Part shown: positions 26,273-35,886 of the stretch, piece by piece
How positions within the stretch are numbered: position 1 is the stretch's first letter
Layout of the letters: each line of letters starts with the position of its first letter
Origin: Ruegeria lacuscaerulensis
Lineage (GTDB): Bacteria; Pseudomonadota; Alphaproteobacteria; Rhodobacterales; Rhodobacteraceae
Assembly: GCF_013031245.1 (NCBI RefSeq)
Contig: NZ_WPZL01000007.1
Location: 62,001 to 126,000, forward strand
Direction of reading: 5' to 3'
Length of the DNA stretch: 64,000 bases
Notes under the pieces: model-generated
Told to the model about the DNA's origin: nothing
What the model saw: only the letters and a program-made list of their open reading frames with translations
Database searches by the model: none
Program-made: the position numbers and the translations under genes

Positions 26273-27178
26273 ATGTATACGATCGCTGCCCTTTATCACT
26301 TCACCCGTTTCGCCGATCACGCTGCCCTGCGCGAGCCGCTGCTGGAGCTATGTCGCGCGCAATCGGTCAAGGGGACGCTCTTGCTGGCGCAAGAGGGGAT
26401 CAACGGCACCATCGCCGGACCCCGTGCCGGGATCGACGCCGTTCTGGCCCATATCCGCGCCTTGCCCGGCTGCGCCGATCTGGACTGGAAAGGGGCGACA
26501 TCGGACCATCCGCCGTTTGGCAAGATGAAGGTCCGCCTGAAGAAAGAGATCGTGACAATGGGTCAGCCGGATATCGACCCGCGCACCCGTGTTGGCAATT
26601 ATGTCGAACCCGAGCAGTGGAACGATCTGATCCGCTCGGACGATGTGGTGGTAATCGACACGCGCAACGACTACGAGGTGGCGATTGGCACGTTTGAGGG
26701 TGCAATAGACCCTGAAACGGCCAGTTTCCGCGATTTCCCGGCGTGGTGGGAAGATAACAAAGAACGGTTCCACAACAAGCGTGTCGCCATGTTCTGCACT
26801 GGCGGTATCCGCTGCGAGAAATCCACCAATTATTTGCTGGGGCAGGGCGTCGAGGACGTCTACCATCTGAAGGGTGGCATTCTGCGGTACCTCGAAGAGA
26901 TGCCGGCTGAAGACAGCACTTGGCAGGGCGAGTGCTTCGTCTTCGACAACCGCGTTTCGGTCGGGCATGGGCTGGTCGAAGGCCCGCATAACCTGTGTCA
27001 CGGCTGCCGCCGTCCGATTCTGCCCGAGGATATGAAACGGCCGGAATACGAGCATGGCGTGTCCTGCCATCAGTGTATCAGTGAGACATCTGAGGCTGAC
27101 AAAGCCCGGTTCCGTGAACGTCAGAAACAGATCCTTCTGGCACGTCAGCGCGGGTCCGAACATCTGGGGACGAATTAG
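26273..27178 (+). CDS. trhO: tRNA uridine(34) hydroxylase TrhO (rhodanese family, YceA)
   Basis: A 301-residue protein with an N-terminal acylphosphatase-like region (LAQEGINGTIAGP) and a rhodanese domain with the active-site loop FCTGGIRCEKS (Cys175). The C-terminus has a Cys-rich metal-binding-like segment (CHGCRRPILP and SCHQC). TrhO hydroxylates uridine 34 of tRNAs, leading to 5-methoxy/carboxymethoxyuridine; this is known for the E. coli and Bacillus members and inferred here. The length and motif order fit. The gene is divergent from pncA. Confidence 0.93.
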   Translation: MYTIAALYHFTRFADHAALREPLLELCRAQSVKGTLLLAQEGINGTIAGPRAGIDAVLAHIRALPGCADLDWKGATSDHPPFGKMKVRLKKEIVTMGQPDIDPRTRVGNYVEPEQWNDLIRSDDVVVIDTRNDYEVAIGTFEGAIDPETASFRDFPAWWEDNKERFHNKRVAMFCTGGIRCEKSTNYLLGQGVEDVYHLKGGILRYLEEMPAEDSTWQGECFVFDNRVSVGHGLVEGPHNLCHGCRRPILPEDMKRPEYEHGVSCHQCISETSEADKARFRERQKQILLARQRGSEHLGTN

Positions 27179-27254
27179 GCCGTTCCGCAATTTTGGTTGC
27201 GGGATCACGCAGGAAACTGGATGATCCGTTTCATATCAGCGTGTTGGAGGCTCA

Positions 27255-27758
27255 ATGACCCGCGGACCCACTGCTCTGAACGAATGGAAGTCGACCCTGC
27301 TGGCTACCGCCGGGATGGTCATTGCCAGTTTTTTCGCGTGGTTCGGTTTGTCACGCCTCAGCGAAGCCACTGCGGGCGACACCATCGGAACGATGGCCGC
27401 TGTCGGTCTGGTGGTCTGGATCGTGTCGCAATCCTGGTTCTACATGACTCAGGTAAGGTCCCCGCGCAGGCTTTTGTTCCTGATGGGTGTGTCTTTCATT
27501 CAGGTGGTGCCGTTTCTGTTCGCCGCTGTGTATGGCGCGTTCGGATATAACGACCTGTGCGTTGTCGGTGCGCATGGTCCGGCTGATATCCTGTATTTTT
27601 CCTATGTCACATTCACCACTGTCGGTTATGGCGACATGGCCCCAATCGGTCTGTGCCGTGGACTGGCCGTGGCCGAGGCTGTGACGGGATATATCCTGCT
27701 GGGCATGTTTGTTGCTGCCGCGGTGGCCCTATACGCCCGAACCCACAGCCATCAGTGA
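27255..27758 (+). CDS. Potassium channel-like membrane protein
   Basis: A 167-residue membrane protein whose selectivity filter TTVGYGD (121-127) is the canonical K+ channel signature, preceded by the pore helix DILYFSYVTF and followed by a last helix (AVAEAVTGYILLGMFVAAAVAL). Two or three further hydrophobic segments precede it (about 14-33, 46-64, 72-92), so it looks like an Ion_trans_2-type subunit with extra N-terminal helices and no visible regulatory RCK domain. GGAGG lies 7 bases before the ATG. It may assemble as a tetramer; gating is unknown. Convergent with the next gene. Confidence 0.85.
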   Translation: MTRGPTALNEWKSTLLATAGMVIASFFAWFGLSRLSEATAGDTIGTMAAVGLVVWIVSQSWFYMTQVRSPRRLLFLMGVSFIQVVPFLFAAVYGAFGYNDLCVVGAHGPADILYFSYVTFTTVGYGDMAPIGLCRGLAVAEAVTGYILLGMFVAAAVALYARTHSHQ

Positions 27759-27771
27759 CTCCGGTTCTGGG

Positions 27772-28101
27772 TTATTTGTTCTGGTCGATCCAGTGCGACA
27801 TCTTCTGTTTGTCACGGAAACACTCGGTTGGAATCGGACGGCGTTTGCTACGCGAAATCCGTTCGGCAAAGGCGACCTGTTTGCCGGTTGGGTAATTGGC
27901 AAATGGCGATGGATCATCTGGTTTATGCGTTGAAATCCACGCCGACATGGACCGGCGATCCCGCTGGGCCTCAACAGGGATTTCCAATGCGGACTGCTGC
28001 GCGATGGCACGGGCATAGCGCATCTGCCGGTCGGTGACAGGCAGCAGGTGATAGTCGTTTGAAGGGCCGCTCAGGGCGGAATTTCGCGTGTGATGGGCCA
28101 T
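27772..28101 (-). CDS. Small two-repeat protein of unknown function
   Basis: A 109-residue protein consisting mainly of two 39-residue repeats, residues 22-60 and 71-109, alignable without gaps at a spacing of 49. Shared positions include Thr-x2-Gln, Ala, Ile, the Ile-Pro-x-Glu block, Arg-Asp, Met-Ser-x-Trp-Ile and a final Lys (14 identities of 39). The pattern, T-x-[RK]-Q then a helix then IP then MS-W-I, resembles short helical modules at the C-termini of some type IA topoisomerases and plasmid proteins, but I hold that likeness loosely. GAGGA precedes the ATG. The stop is 13 bases from the convergent channel gene. Confidence 0.7.
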   Translation of the reverse strand: MAHHTRNSALSGPSNDYHLLPVTDRQMRYARAIAQQSALEIPVEAQRDRRSMSAWISTHKPDDPSPFANYPTGKQVAFAERISRSKRRPIPTECFRDKQKMSHWIDQNK

Positions 28102-28200
28102 CGGGAGTTCCTCTGACTATGTAGAACATAAGTGGAACATTAACCTTTCATTTCAAGAGGGGGTCAACAGACTCGGCAAGAACCTGCCAGTTCGACGTTT

Positions 28201-28220
28201 TATTGACTGATCAATCAATA
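28201..28220. promoter_or_regulatory. BetI-type operator upstream of betB
   Basis: A 20-base palindrome centred on TGATCA, with arms TATTGA and TCAATA and a single mismatched pair (position 7 against 14), 71 bases upstream of the betB ATG. Its TTGA-N-TGATCA-N-TCAA form is what is expected for the choline-responsive TetR-family repressor BetI, known to control betaine aldehyde dehydrogenase genes. No betI gene is in the window, so the repressor would act from elsewhere. Confidence 0.55.
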
Positions 28221-28290
28221 ATAGGTAATTGCGAAGAATACACTCCCCGCGCCTGACCCAACCGGCGCATTTGAAGCAAAAGGACCCGCC

Positions 28291-29745
28291 ATGAAGTTTC
28301 AGCCCGCGGCCAGCCATTTTATCGACGGCGCATATGTCGAGGACACAAATGGCGCCCCGATCGACGTCATTTATCCAGCGACTGGCGAAGTCATTGCACG
28401 ACTTCACTCAGCAACGCCTGAGATCGTAAATAAGGCTCTAATTAGCGCTAAATCCGCTCAGGCCGAGTGGGCAGCGCTGTCGGGAACAGAGCGTGGCCGG
28501 GTCTTGCGCCGGGCTGCAGACATCATGCGTGAGCGCAATCGCGAGCTGTCGATCCTTGAAACCCATGACACCGGCAAACCGCTTCAGGAAACGCTGGTGG
28601 CGGATGCGACCTCGGGTGCGGATGCGTTGGAGTATTTCGGAGGTCTGGCCGCATCCCTGACCGGCGAGCATATCCCGCTGGGTGGCGGGGACTTCGTGTA
28701 CACTATCCGCGAGGCGCTGGGCGTCTGCGTCGGCATAGGTGCGTGGAACTACCCGACCCAGATCGCTTGCTGGAAAGGTGCGCCGGCGCTGGCCTGCGGC
28801 AATACGATGGTGTTCAAGCCGTCGGAAGCCACGCCGTTGTCCGCGCTGCAGGTGGCTGAAATCCTGATCGAGGCCGGTGCCCCCAAAGGCGTCTACAACG
28901 TCATTCAGGGCTATGGCGATGTCGGCGCCTCGCTGGTGACTGACCCGCGCGTGGCCAAGGTCTCGCTGACGGGGTCCGTGCCAACAGGCCGCAAAGTCTA
29001 TGCCGCTGCCGCCGATGGCGTGAAGCATGTGACCATGGAACTGGGGGGCAAGTCCCCGATGATCGTGTTTGAGGACGCGGATATCGAAAATGCCGTGTCG
29101 GGCGCGATTCTGGGCAACTTCTATTCCTCGGGCCAGGTCTGTTCTAACGGCACCCGCGTCTTCGTGCAGAAATGCATCAAAGAAGCCTTCCTGAACCGTC
29201 TGTCCGAACGTCTGGCAACCGCCAAGATCGGCGATCCGCTGGACGAAGAGGTTAATTTTGGCCCCTTGGTCAGCGAAAACCAGATGAACATTGCACTGGG
29301 GTATATCGAAAAGGGTAAGGCCGAGGGCGCACGACTGGTTTATGGTGGTAACCGGATCGAAGGCGATGGCTTCTTCATGCAACCCACTGTATTCGCCGAT
29401 GTCACCGACGACATGACCATCGCGCGTGAGGAGATCTTCGGCCCGGTCATGTCGGTGCTGGATTTCGACACCGAAGAAGAGGTTCTGACCCGCGCCAATA
29501 ACACCGAATTTGGTCTGGCTGCCGGTGTGTTCACCAATGACCTGACCCGCGCACACCGTATCGTGGCCGGGTTCGAGGCGGGCACCTGCTATATCAACAC
29601 CTACAACCTCGCTCCGGTCGAGGCACCGTTTGGCGGGTCGAAAATGTCCGGCGTCGGACGCGAGAACTCGAAACTGGCGATCAACCACTTCAGCGAGATG
29701 AAGTCAGTTTATGTTTCGATGAATGACGTCGAAGCGCCCTACTGA
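28291..29745 (+). CDS. betB: Betaine-aldehyde dehydrogenase
   Basis: A 484-residue ALDH superfamily enzyme that oxidises betaine aldehyde to glycine betaine, an osmoprotectant and, in roseobacters, a carbon and nitrogen source. It carries [26 protein letters not shown], Glu250 in MELGGKSP and the nucleophile Cys284 in [12 protein letters not shown]; the IACWK and CSNGTRVFV stretches are characteristic of BetB. The ATG at 28291 follows AAAGGAC. The upstream palindrome suggests BetI control. betA, betC and betI are not adjacent here; the next gene is a DMGDH-like flavoprotein behind a hairpin. Confidence 0.93.
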   Translation: MKFQPAASHFIDGAYVEDTNGAPIDVIYPATGEVIARLHSATPEIVNKALISAKSAQAEWAALSGTERGRVLRRAADIMRERNRELSILETHDTGKPLQETLVADATSGADALEYFGGLAASLTGEHIPLGGGDFVYTIREALGVCVGIGAWNYPTQIACWKGAPALACGNTMVFKPSEATPLSALQVAEILIEAGAPKGVYNVIQGYGDVGASLVTDPRVAKVSLTGSVPTGRKVYAAAADGVKHVTMELGGKSPMIVFEDADIENAVSGAILGNFYSSGQVCSNGTRVFVQKCIKEAFLNRLSERLATAKIGDPLDEEVNFGPLVSENQMNIALGYIEKGKAEGARLVYGGNRIEGDGFFMQPTVFADVTDDMTIAREEIFGPVMSVLDFDTEEEVLTRANNTEFGLAAGVFTNDLTRAHRIVAGFEAGTCYINTYNLAPVEAPFGGSKMSGVGRENSKLAINHFSEMKSVYVSMNDVEAPY

Positions 29746-29763
29746 TTAAAACCGGCCAACCGG

Positions 29764-29798
29764 GCTCTGTTCCCGACATTTCACGTCGGGAACAGAGC
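29764..29798. terminator. Perfect 14-bp hairpin after betB
   Basis: GCTCTGTTCCCGAC (29764-29777) and GTCGGGAACAGAGC (29785-29798) pair perfectly around a 7-base loop, 19 bases past the betB stop. No T run follows on the plus strand, so it may stabilise the mRNA end or terminate with help; it marks betB as a single-gene unit. Confidence 0.65.
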
Positions 29799-29875
29799 AT
29801 AAGCTGGCCTTGACCTGTGGCTGACTTTCCTGAAGGGGCGCAACTCCACGCGCCCGCCAGCAGGAGGTCACGCCG

Positions 29876-32320
29876 ATGAAAACCCATGCACAGGCCGTAG
29901 TGATCGGAGGGGGTCTTGTCGGCTGCTCGATCCTCTACCACCTGGCCAAGCTCGGCTGGACAGATGTTGTCTTGCTGGAGCGCGATGAGTTGACCAGCGG
30001 CTCGACCTGGCACGCGGCGGCCAACATTCACGGGTTGCACGACAACAACAACATCACCCGCATCCAGCACTATACGATGAACCTGTATAAGGAACTGGAG
30101 CAGGAAACCGGGCAGGGTTGTGGCGTGTTCCAGCCCGGTTCGCTCTATCTGGCGCAGACGGAAAACCGCGAACATCAGCTACGCCTGCAGGAGGCCAAGG
30201 CAAGGTTCTACGGTCTGAACTTCTATGAGGTCAGCCGTGAACAGGCGATGGAGCTACACCCGCTGGCGCAGTTCGATGACATCCGCTGCATCATGTATGA
30301 ACCCGATGGCGGCAACGTGGACCCTTCGGGCGTTACCATGGCCTACGCTGCCGGCGCGCGGGCGATGGGAGCGGAAATTGAGCGGTTTTGCCCTGTAATA
30401 GGGACTGAACAGCAATCTGATGGCTCGTGGATCGTGCGTACCGAAAAGGGTGACATTCACACGCAGTGGGTGGTCAATGCCGGGGGCCTCTGGGGGCGCG
30501 AGGTGGCTGATCTGGCCGGGATCGAACTGCCGCTTCAACCAACCGAGCATCAGTATTTCGTCACCGAGACGATTGATGAAGTTGCAGAACTGGGCCGTCG
30601 CCTGCCGTCCATCGCGGATCGGGATGGCGAGTATTATTTCCGTCAGGAAGGCAACGGCCTGCTGATCGGGGCTTATGAGAAAGACATGCGGTTCTGGGCT
30701 GAAAACGGCACGCCGCTGGACTTCGCCCATGACCTGTTCCCGGACGATCTGGACCGCATCATGGAGAACGTCATCCGCGCCACGGAACGCGTGCCAGTCG
30801 CGGCCACCGCAGGCGTCAAGCGGGTGATCAACGGCCCGATGATCTGGTCGCCGGACTCAAATGCTATCTGGGGGCCGGTGCCGGAGTTGAAGAACTACTT
30901 CTGCTGCACCGGTATCATCCCCGGCTTTTCGCAATCTGGTGGCCTTGGCCTATTGGCGGCGCAGTGGATGGTCGAGGGTGAGCCGCAATATGACATGTTC
31001 GCTTGGGATCTGGCACGGTTTGGCGACTGGGCGGACAAAAAATTCACCAAAGCGCGGGTCGAAGACGTTTATACGCACCGTTTCGCAATCCATTTCCCGA
31101 ATGAGGAACGCAGCGCCGGGCGTCCGGCGCGTGTGCGTCCGGCCTATGAGATGCAAAAGGATATGGGCGGCGTCTTTGGTCTGAACTGTGGCTGGGAACA
31201 CCCGCTGTGGTTCGCCGATCAGCCCGGAGTGAGCGAATCCAACGGTTTCACCCGTCAGAACTGGTGGGAGCCGGTCGGGCGCGAAGCGCAGATGCTGCGG
31301 GACCATGTCGGCGTCATTGATATCTCGAACTTCGCCAATTACGTGATTAAAGGCCCCGGCGCTTACGACTGGCTGGACCGCTTGGTCGCCAATCGGGTGC
31401 CAATCGAGGTCGGCCGTTCGTGCCTGACCCCGCTGATCTCTGTACGCGGCGGTGTCGCTGGCGACTTCACCATAACCAAGGTTGCCGACAATGAATACAT
31501 GATGATCGGCTCGGGCATGGCCGAACGCTACCACCAACGGTTCTTTAACATGGTCGATCTGCCCGAGGGAACAACATTTGAGGTCGCCACCAACCGCATT
31601 GCAGGGTTCAACGTGGCCGGGCCAAAATCGCGTGAGCTGTTGCAACGGCTGACTAATGCGGACCTCTCGAAAGACGGTTTCCGGTTCATGCGGTCCCGCA
31701 CCATCGACGTCGCCGGAGTCACCTGCCTCGCCATCCGCGTCAGCTTTACCGGTGATCTGGGGTGGGAACTGCATTGCGCCGAAGAAGATCAAATCAGGCT
31801 CTATTCCGTGCTATTGGAAGCTGCGAAAGCAATTGGCGGCGGCCCGGTCGGTGGCCGCGCTCTTGGCACATTGCGTATCGAAAAAGGTTACGGTTCCTGG
31901 GGCCGCGAATATTCTCAGGAGTATTGGCCGCAAGAGGTCGGGCTGGCGGGCCTGATCAAGCTGGACAAGGACTTCCTGCACAAAGACGCCTATCTGTCCG
32001 TCAAGGACAACACCCCGCGCGAGGTTCTGTCGATCTTTGAGGTCGAGGTGACCGATGCAGATGCCACCGGCGGTGAGCCTATCTTTACGCCCGACGGCAC
32101 TCCGGTAGGACGTGTAACCTCGGGGGCGTACGGGTATTCGGTCGGGAAATCGCTGGCGATCGGGTATGCAGATCCCAAAGTGGCGCAGCCCGGTGATACG
32201 GTCGAGGTCTTTATTCTGGGCAAGCCGCATAAGGCCAAACTGCTGGCCGAGCCTCCGTTCGATCCGGCAGGCCATCGCCTGCGTGATGTTCAGACTGCGA
32301 TTCCGGAGCCAGTCAAATGA
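29876..32320 (+). CDS. FAD-dependent oxidoreductase with C-terminal GcvT domain (dimethylglycine/sarcosine dehydrogenase-like)
   Basis: An 814-residue flavoprotein. The N-terminal DAO fold has the dinucleotide motif VVIGGGLVGCSILYHLAKLG (residues 8-27) and the GSTWHAA block, where His46 matches the residue that covalently binds FAD in dimethylglycine dehydrogenase. The C-terminal half (about 430 onward) is an aminomethyltransferase (GcvT-like) domain that in relatives passes the demethylation product to tetrahydrofolate. The likely reaction is oxidative demethylation of an N-methylated glycine or similar amine. The adjacent betB fits glycine betaine breakdown, but the exact substrate is not proven. 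Its stop overlaps the MmgE/PrpD start by 4 bases. Confidence 0.88.
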   Translation: MKTHAQAVVIGGGLVGCSILYHLAKLGWTDVVLLERDELTSGSTWHAAANIHGLHDNNNITRIQHYTMNLYKELEQETGQGCGVFQPGSLYLAQTENREHQLRLQEAKARFYGLNFYEVSREQAMELHPLAQFDDIRCIMYEPDGGNVDPSGVTMAYAAGARAMGAEIERFCPVIGTEQQSDGSWIVRTEKGDIHTQWVVNAGGLWGREVADLAGIELPLQPTEHQYFVTETIDEVAELGRRLPSIADRDGEYYFRQEGNGLLIGAYEKDMRFWAENGTPLDFAHDLFPDDLDRIMENVIRATERVPVAATAGVKRVINGPMIWSPDSNAIWGPVPELKNYFCCTGIIPGFSQSGGLGLLAAQWMVEGEPQYDMFAWDLARFGDWADKKFTKARVEDVYTHRFAIHFPNEERSAGRPARVRPAYEMQKDMGGVFGLNCGWEHPLWFADQPGVSESNGFTRQNWWEPVGREAQMLRDHVGVIDISNFANYVIKGPGAYDWLDRLVANRVPIEVGRSCLTPLISVRGGVAGDFTITKVADNEYMMIGSGMAERYHQRFFNMVDLPEGTTFEVATNRIAGFNVAGPKSRELLQRLTNADLSKDGFRFMRSRTIDVAGVTCLAIRVSFTGDLGWELHCAEEDQIRLYSVLLEAAKAIGGGPVGGRALGTLRIEKGYGSWGREYSQEYWPQEVGLAGLIKLDKDFLHKDAYLSVKDNTPREVLSIFEVEVTDADATGGEPIFTPDGTPVGRVTSGAYGYSVGKSLAIGYADPKVAQPGDTVEVFILGKPHKAKLLAEPPFDPAGHRLRDVQTAIPEPVK

Positions 32321-33669
32321 CAGCCACCTTTGACCGCGTCGCCGATTTCGCCCTGAACCGCAGCGCGGAAGAAATGCCTGACAGTGCCAAAGAAGCCGCA
32401 GCGCTGATGATGCTGGACACGATGGGCATTCTGATCGCTTCCGGCCCGATGGAGGCCGGTGTGATCGCGCGCGACACGGCGGCTTTGCTCTATGCCAGCA
32501 CCGATCCGGCTTATAGCGCTCGGATGATGTTCGATGGCCGTGTGGTCAGTATGGCGGGGGCAGCTTACGCCGCGGCGACGCAGACCGACAATCTGGATGG
32601 GCATGACGGTTATAACCCGACCAAAGGCCATATAGGTGTCGTGGTTCTGCCGACACTGATCGCTCTTGCTGAGCACTGCCCGGGTCTGACCGGCCCCGAG
32701 GCGTTGGCTGCGGTAATCACCGGATACGAAATCGCAGGGCGCGCGGGATTGTCCCTGCACGCATCGGTCAGTGATTATCACACCTCTGGCGCGTGGAACG
32801 CGTTGGGTGTGGTGGCCATGGCCGCGCGGCTGCGCAGGCATTCACCCGAACAGATGCGGCAGGCGATGGGCATTGCCGAATATCATGGCCCGCGCAGCCA
32901 GATGATGCGAGAGATTGCTAATCCGACGATGCTGCATGACGGATCAGGCTGGGGGGCTTTGGTTGGCATGTCTTCGGCCATCCTGGCCGAACGCGGATTT
33001 ATCGGCGCGCCCGCCATCACGATCGAGGCAGAAACCGCCGCTGCGCATTGGGCCGATCTGGGCCGGTTCTGGCAGGTCGAGCACCAATATGTAAAACCCT
33101 ATCCGATCTGCCGTTGGGCACATGCCGCCATAGACGGGGTTCGTGCTGTGATGCGGGATAACAATTTGCGTCACGCGCAAATCCAGTCCATTCACATCAA
33201 CAGTTTCCACGAGGCGGCCTGTTTGTATGCCGGTATGCCGGGTACGACATCCCAGGCGCAGTACTCCCTGCCTTTCGCCGTCGCCGTGCAGACCATTTAC
33301 GGCAGAATCGGGGTCGAACATATTTCCGGTGCGGGGTTGTCAGACCCGGCAGTGGCAAAGTTGATGTCGCGCATCCACGTCGCTGAAAGCGACCGGCATA
33401 ACCGACGTTTCCCACAGGGGCGTTGGGCCGACGTCAGTTTAAAAACCACCGATGGGCGCATTTTAGAGTCGGGAGATGTCAATGCGCGCGGTGGACCCGA
33501 AGCCCCCATTAGTCGCGATGAAGTAATCGAAAAATACGCCGAATTCGCAAACCCGGTCATCGGTCCCGCACGCGCTGACGCGATCCGTACGGCAATACTG
33601 GGCTGGGTAAACCCAGGTTCTCGATACTCGGGCCTGTCGCCTCTCCTGTTTGATCCGTCAGATAATTGA
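32317..33669 (+). CDS. MmgE/PrpD family protein
   Basis: A 450-residue protein of the MmgE/PrpD fold, whose characterised members include 2-methylcitrate dehydratase, cis-aconitate decarboxylase and iminodisuccinate epimerase. Family features are the N-terminal DTMGILIAS, DNLDGHDGYNPTKGHIG with the conserved His, and the central KPYPICRWAHAAIDG. It is translationally coupled to the DMGDH-like gene (ATGA overlap) and no propionate genes (prpB, prpC) are near, so a role in methylcitrate metabolism is unlikely. A step in the breakdown of the compound handled by the flavoprotein is the better guess. Convergent with the next gene. Confidence 0.85.
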   Translation: MTATFDRVADFALNRSAEEMPDSAKEAAALMMLDTMGILIASGPMEAGVIARDTAALLYASTDPAYSARMMFDGRVVSMAGAAYAAATQTDNLDGHDGYNPTKGHIGVVVLPTLIALAEHCPGLTGPEALAAVITGYEIAGRAGLSLHASVSDYHTSGAWNALGVVAMAARLRRHSPEQMRQAMGIAEYHGPRSQMMREIANPTMLHDGSGWGALVGMSSAILAERGFIGAPAITIEAETAAAHWADLGRFWQVEHQYVKPYPICRWAHAAIDGVRAVMRDNNLRHAQIQSIHINSFHEAACLYAGMPGTTSQAQYSLPFAVAVQTIYGRIGVEHISGAGLSDPAVAKLMSRIHVAESDRHNRRFPQGRWADVSLKTTDGRILESGDVNARGGPEAPISRDEVIEKYAEFANPVIGPARADAIRTAILGWVNPGSRYSGLSPLLFDPSDN

Positions 33670-33741
33670 ACCGGGTCCAACCCGCGATTCTACAGGTTCG
33701 CTCGGCCACTTTTTCTGGCACATTTGTGAAAGAAAGGGTGC

Positions 33742-35886
33742 TCACTCCTGCTCTAGCGCTGCAAGCAATTCAGCTATCTTTTGCCTTGTTTCCTGACTGT
33801 CCTGCAGCAGATTGGCCGCATCTGCCAGCGGCTTCTCCGGCAACCGGGATGGCGGTTCCGACAAGTCTTGTGTTGCCTGAATGATCTGACCAAATTTCGC
33901 TCCGACTTCCGTGTTAACCTCGTTCAGCCTGTCGGACAGCCAGAACAACCTGTTCACCTCATCCAAGTGCCCCGAGGTGCGCAGCAGGTCGCCTGCCACC
34001 GCAAACTCACCTGTAGCGCGCATTGCCTCTGCCCGCAGCAAAACGGCCTCATCCGAGGAATCGTCGGCCAGCTCAAGCATTGCCTGATGAGGGCGCTTGT
34101 CCAGCAGAGCTGCCCTTGCCCGAATCCGTGCGCGTTCGTTTCGCCTGATTGTGTCCTGTGGTCGTTTGGCCAAGGTCAAGGCAGGTTTAGAAAACCCAAG
34201 CGAGGCCAACCTGTCTGCCACGGTAATCGCCGTATCGGTTGTCAGTCCCTGATAATGTGTTTTCGACAAACTCAAAACGCGCCGCAGGAAGGTGGCGTCG
34301 TCGGCCCGTTCGGCCAGGATCAGAACTACGCGGTTCAAAGTTTCTACGCTTTCGGCATCCTCCGGCATGTCAGCCAACAGATCCAGAGCCGGGTCGAATT
34401 CGTGACCAAGGCTCAGGGCGACGGCATGTGTTCGCTGCATCAGGGGTCCGATTTCGGATCTGCGAAACTCAACAGTATAAGATTCGGCAAGATCTATGTC
34501 CTGCGGTGAAACCGCGCCGCGTTCCAACCACCGTTTTTCGACCAGGCGCGCCAAGGCCATGGGGGCCTCCAACGCTGCATCAGAGGCCGTAATAACATCT
34601 TTCAGCAAAGCTTCGGTTTGGGCGGCGTCGCCTTCGGCCGTAGCCACTTTGGCCTTGGCTTGCTCCACGCTTGGGCTTGGCTGCGTTTCGACGCGGGCCA
34701 CCGAGCGCAGGACACGCCGGGCGGCCTCCACTTCCTGTGCCTCCACCAGGATATCCGAGAGCGGCGGTCCAACATGACGCCGAAGGTGCACCGGAAGGCG
34801 TGCGAAAGTCTGTTCAATCGCAGCAAGATCGGCGCCCCCCTGCAATCGGCCTTCGGTCAGAGCTGCCCATAGGGCTGCATCGCTTTTGCAGCGCTGAAGT
34901 CCCGCAAACGGGTTCGGGCCGGACAGGTTACTGTCGTCCAGAACGCGCGCGATAGTCGATATTCGGTCAGTTTCCGCCGAGTGTTCCCCTAGCAGTTCAA
35001 GCGCCTTCAACGCTTCGGTGCCAAACCCGAAATAGGTGTAGAGCTTTGCCAATTTCAGGACGTTTGCCTTGTCGATGACATCAAATTCGCGATACAGCCC
35101 GGATCGAAGTTCTGCGGTTTGTTCAGGGAACGGACGCTTGTCGGTCCAACTGTCAAAGCCTAACTCTGCACTGGATATGCAGGGGGGCTTCTTCTCCAGC
35201 TGCGGAATGTCCGGGCCCAACAGGCCGTTCAGGTCGTCCAGCACCGACGTCACACTGATGTTCATTTCCATTCCGGATGGAACCAGCAGGCTTTGATTGG
35301 CTGTGGATGCCCTTGGTCCCACAGGGGCAATGTTCAGGTCAACGATGCCGCGATCGGCACCTTGCAACAGGCGCATCGCTAACTGATCCTCAAATCCCTC
35401 CGCATTCAAAGTCAACAGAGGCAGCGCCGGTAAGTCCAATGTCCGCGCTGAGGTCACAGGCGTTACGTCAAGAGAAGCTTTGGGCTGAGCCGGGGATGGA
35501 ATGTCACTGGTAAGCGGAGGCGGGAACCTTCCCGGTGCGATATCTACGACAATCATGGTTTTTCTGAACAAAAAGGCAGAAGCAACACAGTCGCAGCCAA
35601 ACTCCATCTGCAATGCGGCACCCGGTTTCGGCTGCGAAATGGTGGCCAGTCGATTTTCGGTCAGGCGCTGAAAGACGGATCCGGTCTGAAAGGTCACGTT
35701 ATCCAGCGCCACATTCAATTGCGCGCCATTCTTTGACTGCTTCAACACCCAACCGGTGTCCGGCGGAACCTGAACGACAAGCCTTGTATACCCATCATGC
35801 TCACCCGAGCGCACGGTCACCTCCCGCGCTGCGGCGCCGGTTGCGGCCGCAATCAGGGATGAAATGAGGACTGCTACCCGGATCAT
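33742..35886 (-). CDS. Large periplasmic helical-repeat protein of the flagellar operon (possible MotC-role protein)
   Basis: A 714-residue exported protein (signal peptide MIRVAVLISSLIAAATGAAA). Residues about 22-115 form a beta-rich domain resembling AMIN-type peptidoglycan-associated modules (REVTVRSGEHDGYTRLVVQV). A Pro-rich linker follows, and from about 260 to the end the protein is helical with TPR-like alternation. Its start overlaps the motA stop (ATGA), so it is translated with the stator protein. In Sinorhizobium a periplasmic motility protein MotC works with MotA/MotB and chaperone MotE; a MotE-like gene lies two genes upstream. I infer a stator-linked role by position; sequence identity to MotC is not evident by eye. 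Confidence 0.7.
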   Translation of the reverse strand: MIRVAVLISSLIAAATGAAAREVTVRSGEHDGYTRLVVQVPPDTGWVLKQSKNGAQLNVALDNVTFQTGSVFQRLTENRLATISQPKPGAALQMEFGCDCVASAFLFRKTMIVVDIAPGRFPPPLTSDIPSPAQPKASLDVTPVTSARTLDLPALPLLTLNAEGFEDQLAMRLLQGADRGIVDLNIAPVGPRASTANQSLLVPSGMEMNISVTSVLDDLNGLLGPDIPQLEKKPPCISSAELGFDSWTDKRPFPEQTAELRSGLYREFDVIDKANVLKLAKLYTYFGFGTEALKALELLGEHSAETDRISTIARVLDDSNLSGPNPFAGLQRCKSDAALWAALTEGRLQGGADLAAIEQTFARLPVHLRRHVGPPLSDILVEAQEVEAARRVLRSVARVETQPSPSVEQAKAKVATAEGDAAQTEALLKDVITASDAALEAPMALARLVEKRWLERGAVSPQDIDLAESYTVEFRRSEIGPLMQRTHAVALSLGHEFDPALDLLADMPEDAESVETLNRVVLILAERADDATFLRRVLSLSKTHYQGLTTDTAITVADRLASLGFSKPALTLAKRPQDTIRRNERARIRARAALLDKRPHQAMLELADDSSDEAVLLRAEAMRATGEFAVAGDLLRTSGHLDEVNRLFWLSDRLNEVNTEVGAKFGQIIQATQDLSEPPSRLPEKPLADAANLLQDSQETRQKIAELLAALEQE

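Noticed and set aside
28438..29688. 416-codon frame antisense to betB
   Set aside because: Same GC-driven shadow of a certain aldehyde dehydrogenase gene; no recognisable protein.
32317..33669. MmgE/PrpD gene as 2-methylcitrate dehydratase (prpD)
   Set aside because: No prpB, prpC or acn-type neighbours and translational coupling to a DMGDH-like gene; the family is functionally mixed.
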